Assembly: GCA_963693365.1 (NCBI GenBank)
Contig: CAVNZM010000003.1
Span: 8,804,001-8,868,000, forward strand
DNA length: 64,000 nt
Reading direction: 5' to 3'
Origin: Amoebidium appalachense
Lineage: Eukaryota > Ichthyosporea
The position numbers and the translations under genes were made by a program. This document shows, one piece after another, positions 50,156 through 63,691 of this stretch. A model generated the notes under the pieces. That model saw only the letters and a list, made by a program, of their open reading frames with translations. It ran no database searches and was not told the origin of the DNA. Numbering within the stretch: position 1 is the stretch's first letter; every line of letters begins with the position of its first letter.

Positions 50156-50480
50156 AAAGATCCCCCCCCCCCCCCCCCCCTTCTCCCTACTCCCTTGTTT
50201 CCTCATGAGTCAACTGAAACACTAGTCTAAAAAGAGCTTGACACTCACGAACATGTGCACATGTAGTGCGTGTGCGCACACAAACACACGCGTGGTGTCT
50301 GTGCATGTGCCTGGTCGTGTTCTGAGTCCATGTGCAGGCACGTGTTCGTGCGTGTGTTCATGCCTATGTGTGGGTTCGCACATGTTTTTTAAAACCTCGT
50401 TTTGTGCATGTGTCGAAGAGGGAAGGTTGCGTGCACCGGTAGGAGGGGCTGTTCTTTTCATTTCCCATTCTTTCTTTCTT

Positions 50481-50481
<1 letters not shown>

Positions 50482-50520
<39 letters not shown>

Positions 50521-50586
50521 GTGGTGGTGGTGGTGGTGGTGGTGGTGGTGGTGGTGGTGGTGGTGGTGGGGGGGGGGGGGGGGGTA
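50482..50586. repeat. T-run followed by (GGT)n and G-run
   Basis: About 37 T, then about 16 GGT units, then a G-run. It lies just 3' of the HEATR6-type stop codon. Confidence 0.95.
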
Positions 50587-50593
50587 GGGTAGT

Positions 50594-51276
50594 TTACTGG
50601 TTTGGCCGGTCCAATGAAGTATTGTTGACTGCAGTCACGGGTGGCCCCTCATCCTCACTATCTCCCTGTGCCTGTGCCTGTGTGTGCCAAAAACATCAGA
50701 GACGTATATGAACACAAAACGAATCAATGTCAGAGCAAAGAAAAAAAGGAAGAAGAAAAGGCTATACAAGAAGTCGGGGCATGCAGAGAGGCGGAGACAC
50801 GTATATTCAGATCGTGCTCGCATGTGTGTGTGTGTGGGGGGGGGGGGAGCGGGAGGGGAAGGGGTTGGGGTTGGGCGGGCAAGGGGCGGAGGGGGGGGGG
50901 GGGGGGGGGGGGGGGCAAGGTGGAGCGAGCGGTAGGGGGGGAGGGGAGGAGGGAGAGGAGGGCAACATGGAAGAATCAGTAACAGTCGCTGATCAGGATT
51001 TCTAGGCTGGGTGAACAGTAATGATCGCAATGATATCCAAGGGGTGAGAGTTTAGCTTAAAAAAAACCAAAAAAAAAAAAAAACCAAGAGAACCAAAGAT
51101 GAAAGGGATTGCTTACCGCTGCTTTACGGAGAGCGAAGTTTCTCAGGGAATCACTGAGAGGGCTGGCTAGTGATTGGTAGACGGTTGGGTTATGAGTGAC
51201 GTCAGAGGGCTGGCAAAGGCTGAATATGTGGCCTATGGTCAGGCATAGCTGTAGGTGTGTGTGTGTGTGTTGTGTG

Positions 51277-51336
<60 letters not shown>

Positions 51337-51621
51337 GGGCGCGTACGTGTTTGTGTGGATGTGTGGGGAGAGAGGTGCATGTCAGATGTAATACTGGTTG
51401 GAAGGTGGGAAGGGGGGAGAGGGGATGGCGTGACGTTTTTAGGGGTGAAGGGAGGAGGAAGAGGGGGGGGATGGGGGGAGAAGGGGAGGGGGGGCAGGGT
51501 TCAGGAGATGAATGCTCAATACATGCATGTTGTAAGAGCTTTGCATTAGAGTTGCTGGAAGGAGATTTTGGGCAGAGCTCGCCGTGGTCGAACCACACAA
51601 AAGGTGCGTGGCATCGTCATC

Positions 51622-51709
<88 letters not shown>

Positions 51710-51722
51710 CGTGTGCGTGTGC

Positions 51723-51768
<46 letters not shown>

Positions 51769-52192
51769 AAGGGGGGGGGGGGGGGGAGTAGAGTAACACT
51801 TACGTGGTCCACCAGGGTATCTCTGTATCGATACTCGTTCAGGTCACAGGCCTTTTCGGCCGACACCAGTCCATCGCCAATCTCACGTACGATCTCGGTA
51901 ATCGTATCCGATTCACCCAGGCTGGAAAGGAGTATGGTCGTTAGCAATTGAAAAGCCCGAAAGAAAAAAAAAGTTGGTGTGTGTGGATGTGTGTGTGTTG
52001 GCGGGTGGGGGGGTGGAGGTGAGGGGCGGAGGGGGGAAAAGGGTGGGTGGGTGCTGGAGGGGGGAGGGGTGGGGGTGGGGGTGGGGTGGGGTGGGGGCGG
52101 GGGGGTGCAGGTGGGTGGTCTCTGTCTTACTGACTCCCTCCCCCCCCCCCTCCCCCCCCCCCCCCCCTTTCTCTTTCGTTTTTTTTTTTTTT

Positions 52193-52233
<41 letters not shown>

Positions 52234-52599
52234 GGGGGAGGGGGGGGCAACCTTTCTCTAGACTCCACAGCGCTGATTGCTGTGGCGGCGTTGATGCGCA
52301 CTTTGAAGTTCTGTGATGCATGAGTAAACGTATAAGTATGCAATCACACACACACACACATACGTGCACACAGACACACCTGCACATGCACACACAAACA
52401 CACATTCACCAGCCCCGTGCCCCCCCCCCCCCTCCCTCCCCACCCCCCCCCTCCCCACCACCACCACCACCACACACACACACACACACAAACCCCTCCC
52501 CCGTATCCCTCCAGGTTTCATCTCCCCTATAAACATCACCCGCCCTCCCCCCTCCGCCCTCCCTTCCCCCCCCCCCCCCCCCCCTCCCCCCCCCCCCCC

Positions 52600-52634
<35 letters not shown>

Positions 52635-54098
52635 ACGACACACGGGAAAAGCCAGAAACGACGATACATAGCCCAGAAAATACAGCCAGCAAGGGGAAAA
52701 AAAAAAACAAAAAAAAACAAAAAAACAACTGTCGTGCTGAACAGACTGCACAACAAGCCTTCACCGTGCTCTCTATTATTAGCGCGCATGCACACAGTTC
52801 ATACCTTGCAGTCACCCAGTATGCCGGTCAGACATCTGATTGCCGGCAGCACCCACACCTGATTGGTTGATGCCCGCAGAATGTGGCCAAGCCCGTGGCA
52901 GGCATTCCACCGCACCTGAAATTCCCATATATGGGTAGGTCCTCATTTAAGGTACATCAACCCATAATCCCCTCCCTCTCCCCTCCAACCCACTCCTCTT
53001 TCTTTCCTGCCCTTTGAGCTTGATCCGCCACATTCGCTCTAACCTTGCAACCATATCTCATAAAGGTGCACACATGTTTAGAGGGGGAACAGTGAATAGA
53101 AGGAAGGACAAAGAGGAAGAACAGAAAACTATCCAGATGTTCAAGAATCCCCCCCTTCCCCCTCCCCCCCCCACGGGGGCACCCACGCACACACACACAT
53201 CCAACATGCACATACACAATCTTGGCCTTTCTTAAGGCGAAAGAAGGCATGCATGACAACAATTCCCATAGACATCACAAGCGAAAATCCACAAACCGTT
53301 GAATACCCACACGACATCATACATTTTTTCAAAAAAAAAAAAGAATAATAACCCCACCCCCAACAAACCTTCACAGGGCCATGACGGGCCGCAGCACACA
53401 ACGTGCCCACGGCCCTCTGCACCACATCGAATAGTTCCGATTGGTTAACTGGCTCGTCACGTGACATCATGCCAGATGATGATGCTTTGCCCCCCCTCTG
53501 CAGAAGAACCAATAGCAAGCGGCTGTATGTTCCCAAACAACGAACCATGTTGCAGCGCACCTAGAGTAAAGGATTCGGTGAGAACGTGGTGTGATTTGAA
53601 AACGATACGGGGATCGGGTGATCGTACAGGTACCCTCTCTCAGTTCCACACACACCACTCCCACTCCCTCTCCCCCCTCCCCCTCCCCCCTCCCCCCACA
53701 CACATCTCTTCTCCCTCCTCCGCCGGTTCCTGAACGGCGTGTTTTGGTGTTTGTGTGCATCCCGCTGCCCCTTCCCCTTCCACCCTCTTGCTCTATCCCC
53801 CTCCCCACCCCCCCCCTTCTCCTCCTGCCCTGCCCTCCCCCCCCCCCCCCCCCCTCCCCCCGCCCCCCTTTCCCCCTCTCTTTTTTTCCTCACCACCCTT
53901 TGCTTTTTCATTGTGTGTGTGTCTGTGTGTGTGCAGTGCGCACAAATCATGTTCGTGTTTTCGAAGCAGGTTAGAGAGCAAGCGAAGGCACAACACCCCC
54001 TCGAATGCACTGACACTCGACCCAGAGATTAATCGGTTGAGAGCATCGCCCCTCCCCCCCCCCCCCCCCCTCTTTCTCCCATCCCCCCCCATCCCCCC

Positions 54099-54129
<31 letters not shown>

Positions 54130-54359
54130 AAACCGCCCATGCCAACCTCCACTCCTGCTCCCCTCTTGGGGTTTGTCAAAAAAAAACAAGTATACAAAGA
54201 CCCTCAAAGAAGCATTTATACGAGACCCCCCCAAAAATAGGTTACAAGGCCCAAAATAAAAAAAAGGAATAGAAGACCAAAAATCCTAGGTAAACTCGAC
54301 AGAGAGAAAAGGAGAGCCAAAGGATACAAGACACATGCAGTACCTACGCGCGCGCGCGG

Positions 54360-54438
<79 letters not shown>

Positions 54439-55581
54439 CACACGCACACACGCACACACACACACACACACCCCAACCCACCAACACCCACTCACACTCA
54501 TCCACCTACACACACCATACCTTGTCATTATCTTTGTCACAAGTGTCCACCGACGTCAAAATGGATGCAACGTAGGTGGGTTTCAGACTGGACACCCCAA
54601 CACACTCGTTTTCCAAGTTCCTACCGATCAAAGGAACACCCGTTAGCTCATGCTTGTAACTCTTTTGATCACGTGTACTCTTTCATACATGCTCTACCAT
54701 ATACTAAACCCCATATACCCTACTACTACTATGATTGTGTGTGTAACATACCCAGGGGCATTTTTGCTTCGTCTCCGTGTGGTTCATTTGTAATTTTGTT
54801 CATCTTATTCCTATATTTGAAGGTGCTTGCTTCTGCAGCAATATGAACCTGCTGGCGTGTGCCCGTCTGTGCCCGTGTGTTGCTGGCTGTATGTGTATGT
54901 GTGATCATGTGTACGTGTGAGGTTGTACATGCACACACCCACATGAAACGTGTCGCTTTGTGTGCACATGCCTAGCGCGCACACGGTGCACACAGGCGCA
55001 TATGTACATACATGAATGCATGCATGCTTGTCTCTCTGCCCTTGTACGATTATCTGTGTTTCCACGTGCAGCGAGAACAAGCCCCTATGCATGTGTGGAT
55101 CTTCTCGTGCAATGTGTGCAAGCACGCATGCCTGTGTGTCCCTGCCCCATTCATTCACGCGCGTGTGCAATCTCTCCCCATGCACGTACGTGTGTGTGCA
55201 AGCACGTCTGCAGGTATATATCTTTCCCCTGTAAGCAAGCAAGCCCTCGTGCCTGTGCAGTGTACGTCCGTGTGCACGTGCAAGCAAATAAGCACGTACA
55301 TTGCAGTCACCAGTGCATCTCCGAGGTTAGCCAGTGCCCAGCATGCCCTGACCCTCACAGCCAGAACCTCATCCGAGAGGTTGGCTCGAACAGTCCCCGC
55401 CATGTCTTGCGCAAATATCACATCCTGTGTGCACATATTGTTCAGTTAGAGCTGTTAGAGTTGTTATGTAAGTGCGGGGTTCAAAGAGGTGATGGGCCGA
55501 AAGTAGTGGGAAGGGGTGGAGAAGGACAGGAGAGGAGAAGGGGGGGAGGGGGGGGGGAAGCGATGAGTGTGTTGTGTGTGT

Positions 55582-55612
<31 letters not shown>

Positions 55613-57974
55613 GGGGGGGGTTGAATGCGTCAAAAAGTACGAAGTACACAAGAACAATCGGATAACACGATGCAGAATGCAAGCCATACATAAAGAGTAT
55701 GCATAATAAGCAGAGCCCATCCTCAGGGGGGGCCCACGTCACCCACAGTACCCGAGTTTCGACCTATTCACCTCGTTAACGAAACGGGTAGGGGTGTGGT
55801 TGTGGTGGTGGTGGTGGTGGTGGGGGGGGGGGGAGGTTGGAGGAGAGGAGTGCGGAGGGGCCACAAGTGTGTGAGTGTGGGGAGAAGTGGGCGGGGAATG
55901 GCGGGCGAGGGGGGAGGGGGGGGGGGGAAGGGTTGGGGGGATGGGGTGGGGGGGGAGGGGGGAGGGGGGGGGAGGTTGGAGGAGAGGAGTGCGGAGGGGC
56001 CACAAGTGTGTGAGTGTGGGGAGAAGTGGGCGGGGAATGGCGGGGCGAGGGGGGGGGGAGGGGGGGGGGGGGGGGGGGGGGGGGAGAGGGAACGTAAAAC
56101 GCCCTTTGCAGTAAAGTACAAAGTCAGGAAGCATGGCAGAAAAAGAGAGGGCAAGAAAAAGAGGTGAAAGAAACTGTGCGGTTGTCTTTCATCCACTATC
56201 CCCTTCCCCCCCCCCCCTCCCCCCCCCTCCCCCCCCCCCCCCCCCCCCCCCGCTCCTCTCTCCTACCCACACCACCAAACCCCCTCCTCTCCCACAGACG
56301 CACTGTCCTGAAAAGCCTACCCTTGATATTCGATTGCTATCTACACACTGCCTGCCATCCCACCCGCTTCTCTGACAACTCCCTCGGCCTCGAGACATAT
56401 GTTCAGTCCGATTCCCATATATGGTCACCACGATTGGACATTAACCAATAGAAAGCAGCAACAGCAACCCATATATAAGATGCACATACCGGCACATAAT
56501 GCCATAAATGGTTAAAAACGATTTTATAGTGACCAGATAACGTAGCAACAGCAAACCAAACATGAACATGCACGAACAGAGTCCGATTGCCATAAATGGT
56601 CAACACGACTGGACATCGGCCAATAGAAATCAACAACATCAAACCATATATGGTAATATTCACAGACCTGCCTTAAGTCCGGATACAACACCATGGCACC
56701 AAGGGCACGGCAGGCTCCAGCCCGAACCACCGGAGAGGAGTCACCACTCAGCCCAAGGGGGAGAGCTACAAGCATGCGCTGTTGGGGTCCCTGCATGGTG
56801 TGTGAGTGAGTGAGTGAGTGAGTGTGTGTGTGTGCATGCTTGTGTGCATGTTTGTGTGTGTGTACAGGTGTGTATGCGTGGTGATAAGGCAGGTCTAGGG
56901 GGTGTAAAGGAGAGAAAAGAAGAAGTTAAGTGTAGACGTGCAGATCATGGGGGTAATAAGGAGTGGAAGGGAGAAAGGGAGAGAGGGAAATGTGAAGAGG
57001 TGAAGGGGCAGAGGACGTAAGGGTTAGGACCTTGTATTTTTTCATTTCCATATAAAAAGTTTGATACACAGTAAGAGTAGAGAGTGAAAGGAAGGACCAG
57101 AACCCACCCGGGTGCGCAAACATACAACAAAACAACAAAAGACCAAAGACAGGGAAACAAACCTATGCATGCGAACAGGTACACAGTGGCACGGAGGGCT
57201 ATTCCGTGTGCACGCAAGTAGCATGTAAGTTAAACTTGCAAATGTGCACAGTACCAACAGGCAGAGACACGTTTCTCGTGTCCTTTCGTACATGTCTTGG
57301 TTTGCACTTGTTCAAGTGAATGACTGTGCTTGTGTTTTGTGTGTGTGAGCGCACGTCTGTGTGTGTGTGCATTTGTGAGCACATTCGTGTGTTTGTGTGG
57401 GTGTGCTAGCTTGAAAGTATTCAAGTATCACTATATGTATTCGTGCATGTACACGCACATGAATGGCAATCCGCTTGCCTCTGCCTGTGGATGTACACGA
57501 ACAAAACAGTACACTACACAAAACACGCTTTAAACTGTAACTAAACTATCTAAAAACTAACAAAAAAATTGTAACTGCGTTATACATACCCTGAGGCGTG
57601 CAAATACCCCGTGGCCCATATATGATGTGATGGTGCATGCTGCCGCCCTGACAGCAGCACTCTGGGACGAGAATAGACCCTGCAGCCGTCCACCAAGAAG
57701 CTCGGCCCACAGGCTGTTGGCCTGATAAATAGCCAATCAGAATGTCTCCATGTTTACTTTTTATGGTTGAGTCCCCACCCCCACCACCACCACCACCCCC
57801 ACCCCCCCCACTCACCCCGTCCCCTCGACACACTTCAAATGGAAAATCACCCAAAACAGCAAAAATATGATGGTATCTATCCCCCCCCCCCCCCCCCCAA
57901 AAAAAAAAAAAAAAAAAAAGTATAAATGACCCCCCTCTCCCCCCCCCCCCCCCCTCCCCCCTCTCCTCCTTCCC

Positions 57975-58010
<36 letters not shown>

Positions 58011-58312
58011 ACACACACACCACCCACCCAGCAGACACAGTTCGCACTACTCTGATTCATCATTAACATCCCCATTTTTAAACCTTCCTCTCCATACATA
58101 CATACACACACACACACACACAGACATGCACGCACACACACAGACACACCCAACACACCCGCATACATGCACGGGCGCATTCGTGCACACACACACACAC
58201 AGCAGACACACAGATACACCCGTTAGCAGGCACAAAACCCACCTGTAATTCGAGATTTGCCACATCTGACTTCTGTCCAGCTCTGTATGAGGTAGATTTG
58301 ATTAGACACCAG

Positions 58313-58343
<31 letters not shown>

Positions 58344-58724
58344 CCTCCCCTCCTCCATTCAACACTAACACAGTGTCGAACAGGAACAGGAGAATTCACT
58401 CAATCGACGTTCAAAGGATACATCAATGAAAAAGGGACCTACTGATTAATCTAATCAGCAAAAAGATAAATTATTCAAGTATAACACCGGTGTGCAATGT
58501 TGGTGTGTTACTACGAATTCTTCTGCATGGTAGGCTTCACTCTTTTTGTGTGAGCATGTGTGTGAGGTTGAGTGGTAGCGGTAGAGTGCGCCCACCCTTC
58601 GCCTCCCCTCCACCTGTGCTGTGTCTATGGATTGATCAGTGTATGTGTGTGTGTGTGTGTGTCTGTGTCTGTGTCTGTGTGTGTGTCTGTGTGTGTGTGT
58701 GTGTGCGTGTGCGTGTGCGTGTGC

Positions 58725-58781
<57 letters not shown>

Positions 58782-59368
58782 CTCTCCCAACCCCCCACAT
58801 CTCTCGCCCCCCCCCCCTCTCGGTGTGTGGCTCTGTCTTTCTCATTCCCTCGCTCTCCCTCTCGCTCTCCCTTTCCCTCTCCCTCCTTTCTCTCTCTCTT
58901 TCTCCCCCTCCCCTCCCCCCCCCCCCCCCCCCCCCCCCCCCTTCTTCCCTCCTTCCCTCTCTCCTCCCACCCTCCCCCCCTTCTCCTCTTCCTCCCTCCC
59001 TCTGCACGTTTCCCAACACCCACCCATATGCCACGGCCATATGCAGCCACCGTGCATACTCCTCTATCAGCCCCGCAGCCTTCTCTCCATCTGCCCCCTC
59101 CAGTAGCCCATACACAGTCGCCCCCATACCACATGCCCACGCCTCCCTGTTAGGAAAAGTAAGGTGAGAGTGAAGTCAGGAAAATGAAATGCGATATTTG
59201 CAAATGAAAGGAACTTGGCTAGGCCATGCAATCATTACCAGAGAATACATGGTCACCCTCCGTACATCATACCCATTACTGAACGGGGTTACATCAATAC
59301 GATGCTGGCCAACCAATGGAACCCTAAACCTCCCCTCTCCCCCTGCCCTTCAAAAATGACCCCTCCCC

Positions 59369-59399
<31 letters not shown>

Positions 59400-60308
59400 A
59401 CACGCCTTTCCTGTAGTGTGCCTGGGTGGGTGTGTCTGTGTGTGGGTGTACCTGTGTAACTGTGTGAGGTGTGTGTGTCTCTGTATGGGCACGAGCCTAC
59501 GTGACTGCGCGCGGAAGTGCGTGCGAGCGTGTGCGTGCCTGCCTGCCTGTGTGCATGTGCATGTGTGTGTGTGTGTGTGCGCGCGCGTGTGCGTGTGTGC
59601 GTGGGTTCATGTGTGTGTGTGTAGGTCTTTGAGAGTGCCCGTGGGCGCACGGGTGTGCAGATGTGTGTGTATATGGGGGGGTGCCTACCCGAACAGTGGT
59701 AAATGGTGTCTGGCTAAACAGCAAAGCGCGGTAAATGCCTCAGCTCTCGTTGCTTCTGGCAGTTGCAAATTCGCAATGGCACCACCTAACAACTCGATGG
59801 CAGATTGCCTGTTATCGAATAAACCCCCCATCCGCCCATTTTTCACGTCAGACCCATTTGCAGGGTCGTTAACTGCTGCGGCATTTACCAAATTGTTCTG
59901 TTCTTGGGTATTCGAGGTCATACCAGGTTCAGATGTAAGTTCATGTAATAACGTGCCGTTTTGGCCGGAAATTTCTTGCGGTGAGTGGTAAAATTGGCTC
60001 AGTGGGGGTTTTAGCAGTGTGGCGACTTCTCCCTCCCTTGCCGATGCACAGCACACAGCACCCAGACACGATAGCCCGGCTGCAGACACAGTGGCATCTG
60101 TGGATCGGAGAAAGCCGTAATTTTTGAGAAGATAACACACATGTTGACCCCTCCCCCACCCTTCAGACCACACACACAAAAAAGTGGAGAGGGGGGGGGA
60201 GGGGGGCGGAGTGGATGATGAAGGAAGAGAGGGGGAGATCAAGAAACATAGACACACAAACAGAGGAAGAAAGGAGCACACGGGCATGCATATACACCCA
60301 CCTCTACA

Positions 60309-60357
<49 letters not shown>

Positions 60358-60715
60358 GCTTCCTCCCTCCGTGCATTCCTTTCGAGTCCCACGGCTCGAC
60401 ACCCTCCAAATCAAAAATCAAACACATAACCACACCAGCTCACCCAGGAAACACAAAAAGAGATGACTTGTAGTTTCACTTGTGTCGCACGCAAGACACA
60501 CATATGTGAAGCTACCCTCCTTGGCTGGCATATATGTATATGATCATGTATGTACGTATGTACGTGCCTACGTACGGACGTGCTTACGCACACACGCACC
60601 CACGTACGCACGAACCCACGCACGCATGCACGCACGCATGCACACACGCATACAGACACATCAGGCATGTACATGCAAGCATGGATGCAGGGATGTGTGT
60701 GTGTCCGTGCGTGCG

Positions 60716-60760
<45 letters not shown>

Positions 60761-60944
60761 ATGTGTGCAAGCGCATGCATGAAGCTGGCAGTTGGGCGTG
60801 CCAGTGGCGGGGGAGGGGGCGAGAATGGGGGGGAGAATGGGTTACCTGGGTGTTGTAGGAGAGTGGCCACTCGGGCCATGACAGACCACAAAAGGTTTGG
60901 TTGCAGCCGGGCATAGGGGGCACTCAGAACAAGCACGGTCAGGC

Positions 60945-61006
<62 letters not shown>

Positions 61007-61419
61007 CGAGCGAGCGTGTGTGTGTGGGTTTGCTTGTGTTCGCTCATGTGTGTATTCGGAGGGGTGCGCGTGGGTTAAGGGGGGGGGGGGGGGGGGGGGG
61101 GAGGAGATAAAAGCTACAAGACAGCAGATACTGATTGAATGCGTCCGGGAGAGGGGGGTGGGGGGAGGGGGGGGGGGGAGGGGGGAGAGGGGGTCAGAAC
61201 GAAACAGCAAACACGAAGAAATGGTGTGTATGTGTGTACGCGTAGGTGTTGTATTGTTGTGTATTTGTGATTGTGATAGTGCATGCACGTGTTCCTGCTC
61301 ACGGGTGGTGGGGGCAGTGGTGGTGTTTATGTCCGGCGGAGAGGAGGGGCAAGGGGGGGGAGGGGGGGGGGGGGGGAGGGGTTATATGAGAACGAAGTGA
61401 AATCAAAGAGGAAGGGAAA

Positions 61420-61460
<41 letters not shown>

Positions 61461-61649
61461 GTACACACTAACCCATCATGAGCACAAAGAGGAATATATT
61501 CCGGAATTCGAATGGAGTCCGATCACGTTAAAAGGGTTTAGGGGCTGAGATAGAATGATCTGTATCCTTCTTTCCACTCCCTCCCCACCCCCTTTTTGGT
61601 TTTGGTTTTGCCTTGTAGATTGTGTGTGGGTGTGGGTGTGTGTCGAGGT

Positions 61650-61697
<48 letters not shown>

Positions 61698-63129
61698 CTT
61701 TCACGAAAATAAACACACACTGAAAGTCAGTTTTTCATCGTGAACACCAACAAGACGGGCTAAACAGCTCCTGAAGGGGTAGGGGCCACTGGGGGGGTGA
61801 GGTTGGGGAGGGTGGTGGTGGTGGTGGTGGTGAAGGGGCAGGTGGTAGTGGCGGTGGTGATGTGTGTGGTGTGCATGTTGTGTATTGGGGGGGAAAAGGC
61901 CGGGTGGGGGGGGGGGGGGGGGGGGGGGGAGGGGGGGGGGGAAGGAGGGAAGGGGAAGAGAGGGGGGGAGGGGAGGAGGAGGGGAGGAGCGGGGTATCAA
62001 CGGCACACCTTTGTTGCCATGGCGATGGGCTGAGGAGTGATTTCATTGGCCAAGGCTGCAAGCAGTACCTCGTGCAGGTGCCTGACGGTGATGCCTAGTG
62101 CCTCGGAGAAGGTAGTGAAGGAGGTGCGCCGACCATCGGCACTGTGATTGGTTGGTGATGACGTGAGTAGGTAGGCGGGAATATGTGAGTGTGTAGATAT
62201 GTGAAGATGTGAGTATGTGCCATACGGGAATGTACGGGTATGTGGATGTGAGTATGTGGGTATGCCATATGTAGTATCCCCCCCCCCCCCCCCCCCCCCT
62301 CCACAGACCCACCCACTCAACCACCCACCCACTCTCTCTACTCCGCCCCACTCCCCCCCTCTCACTCCCTCCCCCAATCTCTCTCTCCACCCTCTTCTAC
62401 TCCCTCCCATACCCTCACCCTCCCTCTTGCCCCCTGCCCTCTCTCTCCCCCACCCCCCCATAACCCATTCATCCTCTCCCACTCTCTCCCTCCCTGTCGT
62501 TTCCCCCCTGTCCCCCTCCCTGTCCCCTCCCTCTCTATCCCCCCCCCCCCCCCCCCCCCCCTCTTTTACTCCCCCGCTCATATACACTCCTCAACATCCC
62601 TTTAGCCCCATCCTCACAAATTACTCGAAGAATCCTTGTTACCAACATCCCCCCCCCCCCCCCCCCCAACCCCCCCTACCCCCCCCCCCCCCCCCCGTCT
62701 CTTCCCCCCACGGCTTACCCCCGCCCCCTCCCCCCCCCCCCCCACCCACCCACCCATATATGTACTCATTCTCCAATTAGATTTCTGGGACTTGTATTAA
62801 TCCCCCCTGCCCTCTTTATGGAATCAGCTAACTCATAACAACACAACACCAACCGGTACACAGGCCAGGGGGGAAGAGCAGGCGTGTGTCTGTGTGTGTG
62901 TGTGGGGGGTGTTAGGGGTGTGTCTGTGGGGGGGGGAAGGGGGGGGGGGGAGCAGGGGGGAGGAGAGGAGGGCGGGATGTGCTACACAGTAAAGAAGTAC
63001 ACATTCACGAACGGGGGGGAGAGGGGGTGGGTGGGGGGGGCCTTACGTGTCGTTTGCAGCAGACAGGTATGCAGTCGAGCCGTCCAGAAATGCGGCTAGG
63101 GTGCCCATGGCCCCCATGCGCACACGTAC

Positions 63130-63166
<37 letters not shown>

Positions 63167-63655
63167 TGTTGGGAGGGGGGAGGGAGGAGGAAGGACGGGG
63201 GAAGAGGTGGGTGTGTGTGTGTGTGTATGTGTGTGTGTGTGTGTGGGGGGGGGGAACCGAGGACAGAAAAGATGGTTAGTTGCCCGAAGGGAGGGAGGGG
63301 GGGGGCTAAACAGCTGCCAATGGGTGGGGAGCGTATGTGCGTTGGTGGGGCAGGAGGGACGGGGGGGGCGGGAGGAAGGGGGGGAGGGGGGGGGGGGGGC
63401 GATTATGTGTGTGTGTGTGTGTGTACTCGCGCGCGTGTGTCCGTTTGTCAAGGGAGAGATGTGAGGAGGGGGGAGGGGAGGGGCACAGCGATGAGCACGA
63501 CAGGGTGATGGCAGACGTTGAGCCACAGTGGGATAAAGTAACAACGGGAGCAATGGTAGCCGCAAGAGAGCTGATTTTTTTCAATTGTATTCAATTCTAT
63601 TTTATTTTATTTTTTATCTATTTATTTTGGGAGAGTGGGGAGTTGGGGGTTGGGG

Positions 63656-63691
<36 letters not shown>

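Noticed and set aside
63500-63584. Possible extra HEATR6-type exon ([18 protein letters not shown])
   Set aside because: No acceptable donor, and exons 63708-63813 and 63047-63131 already join in phase within a recognisable HEAT helix ([12 protein letters not shown]).
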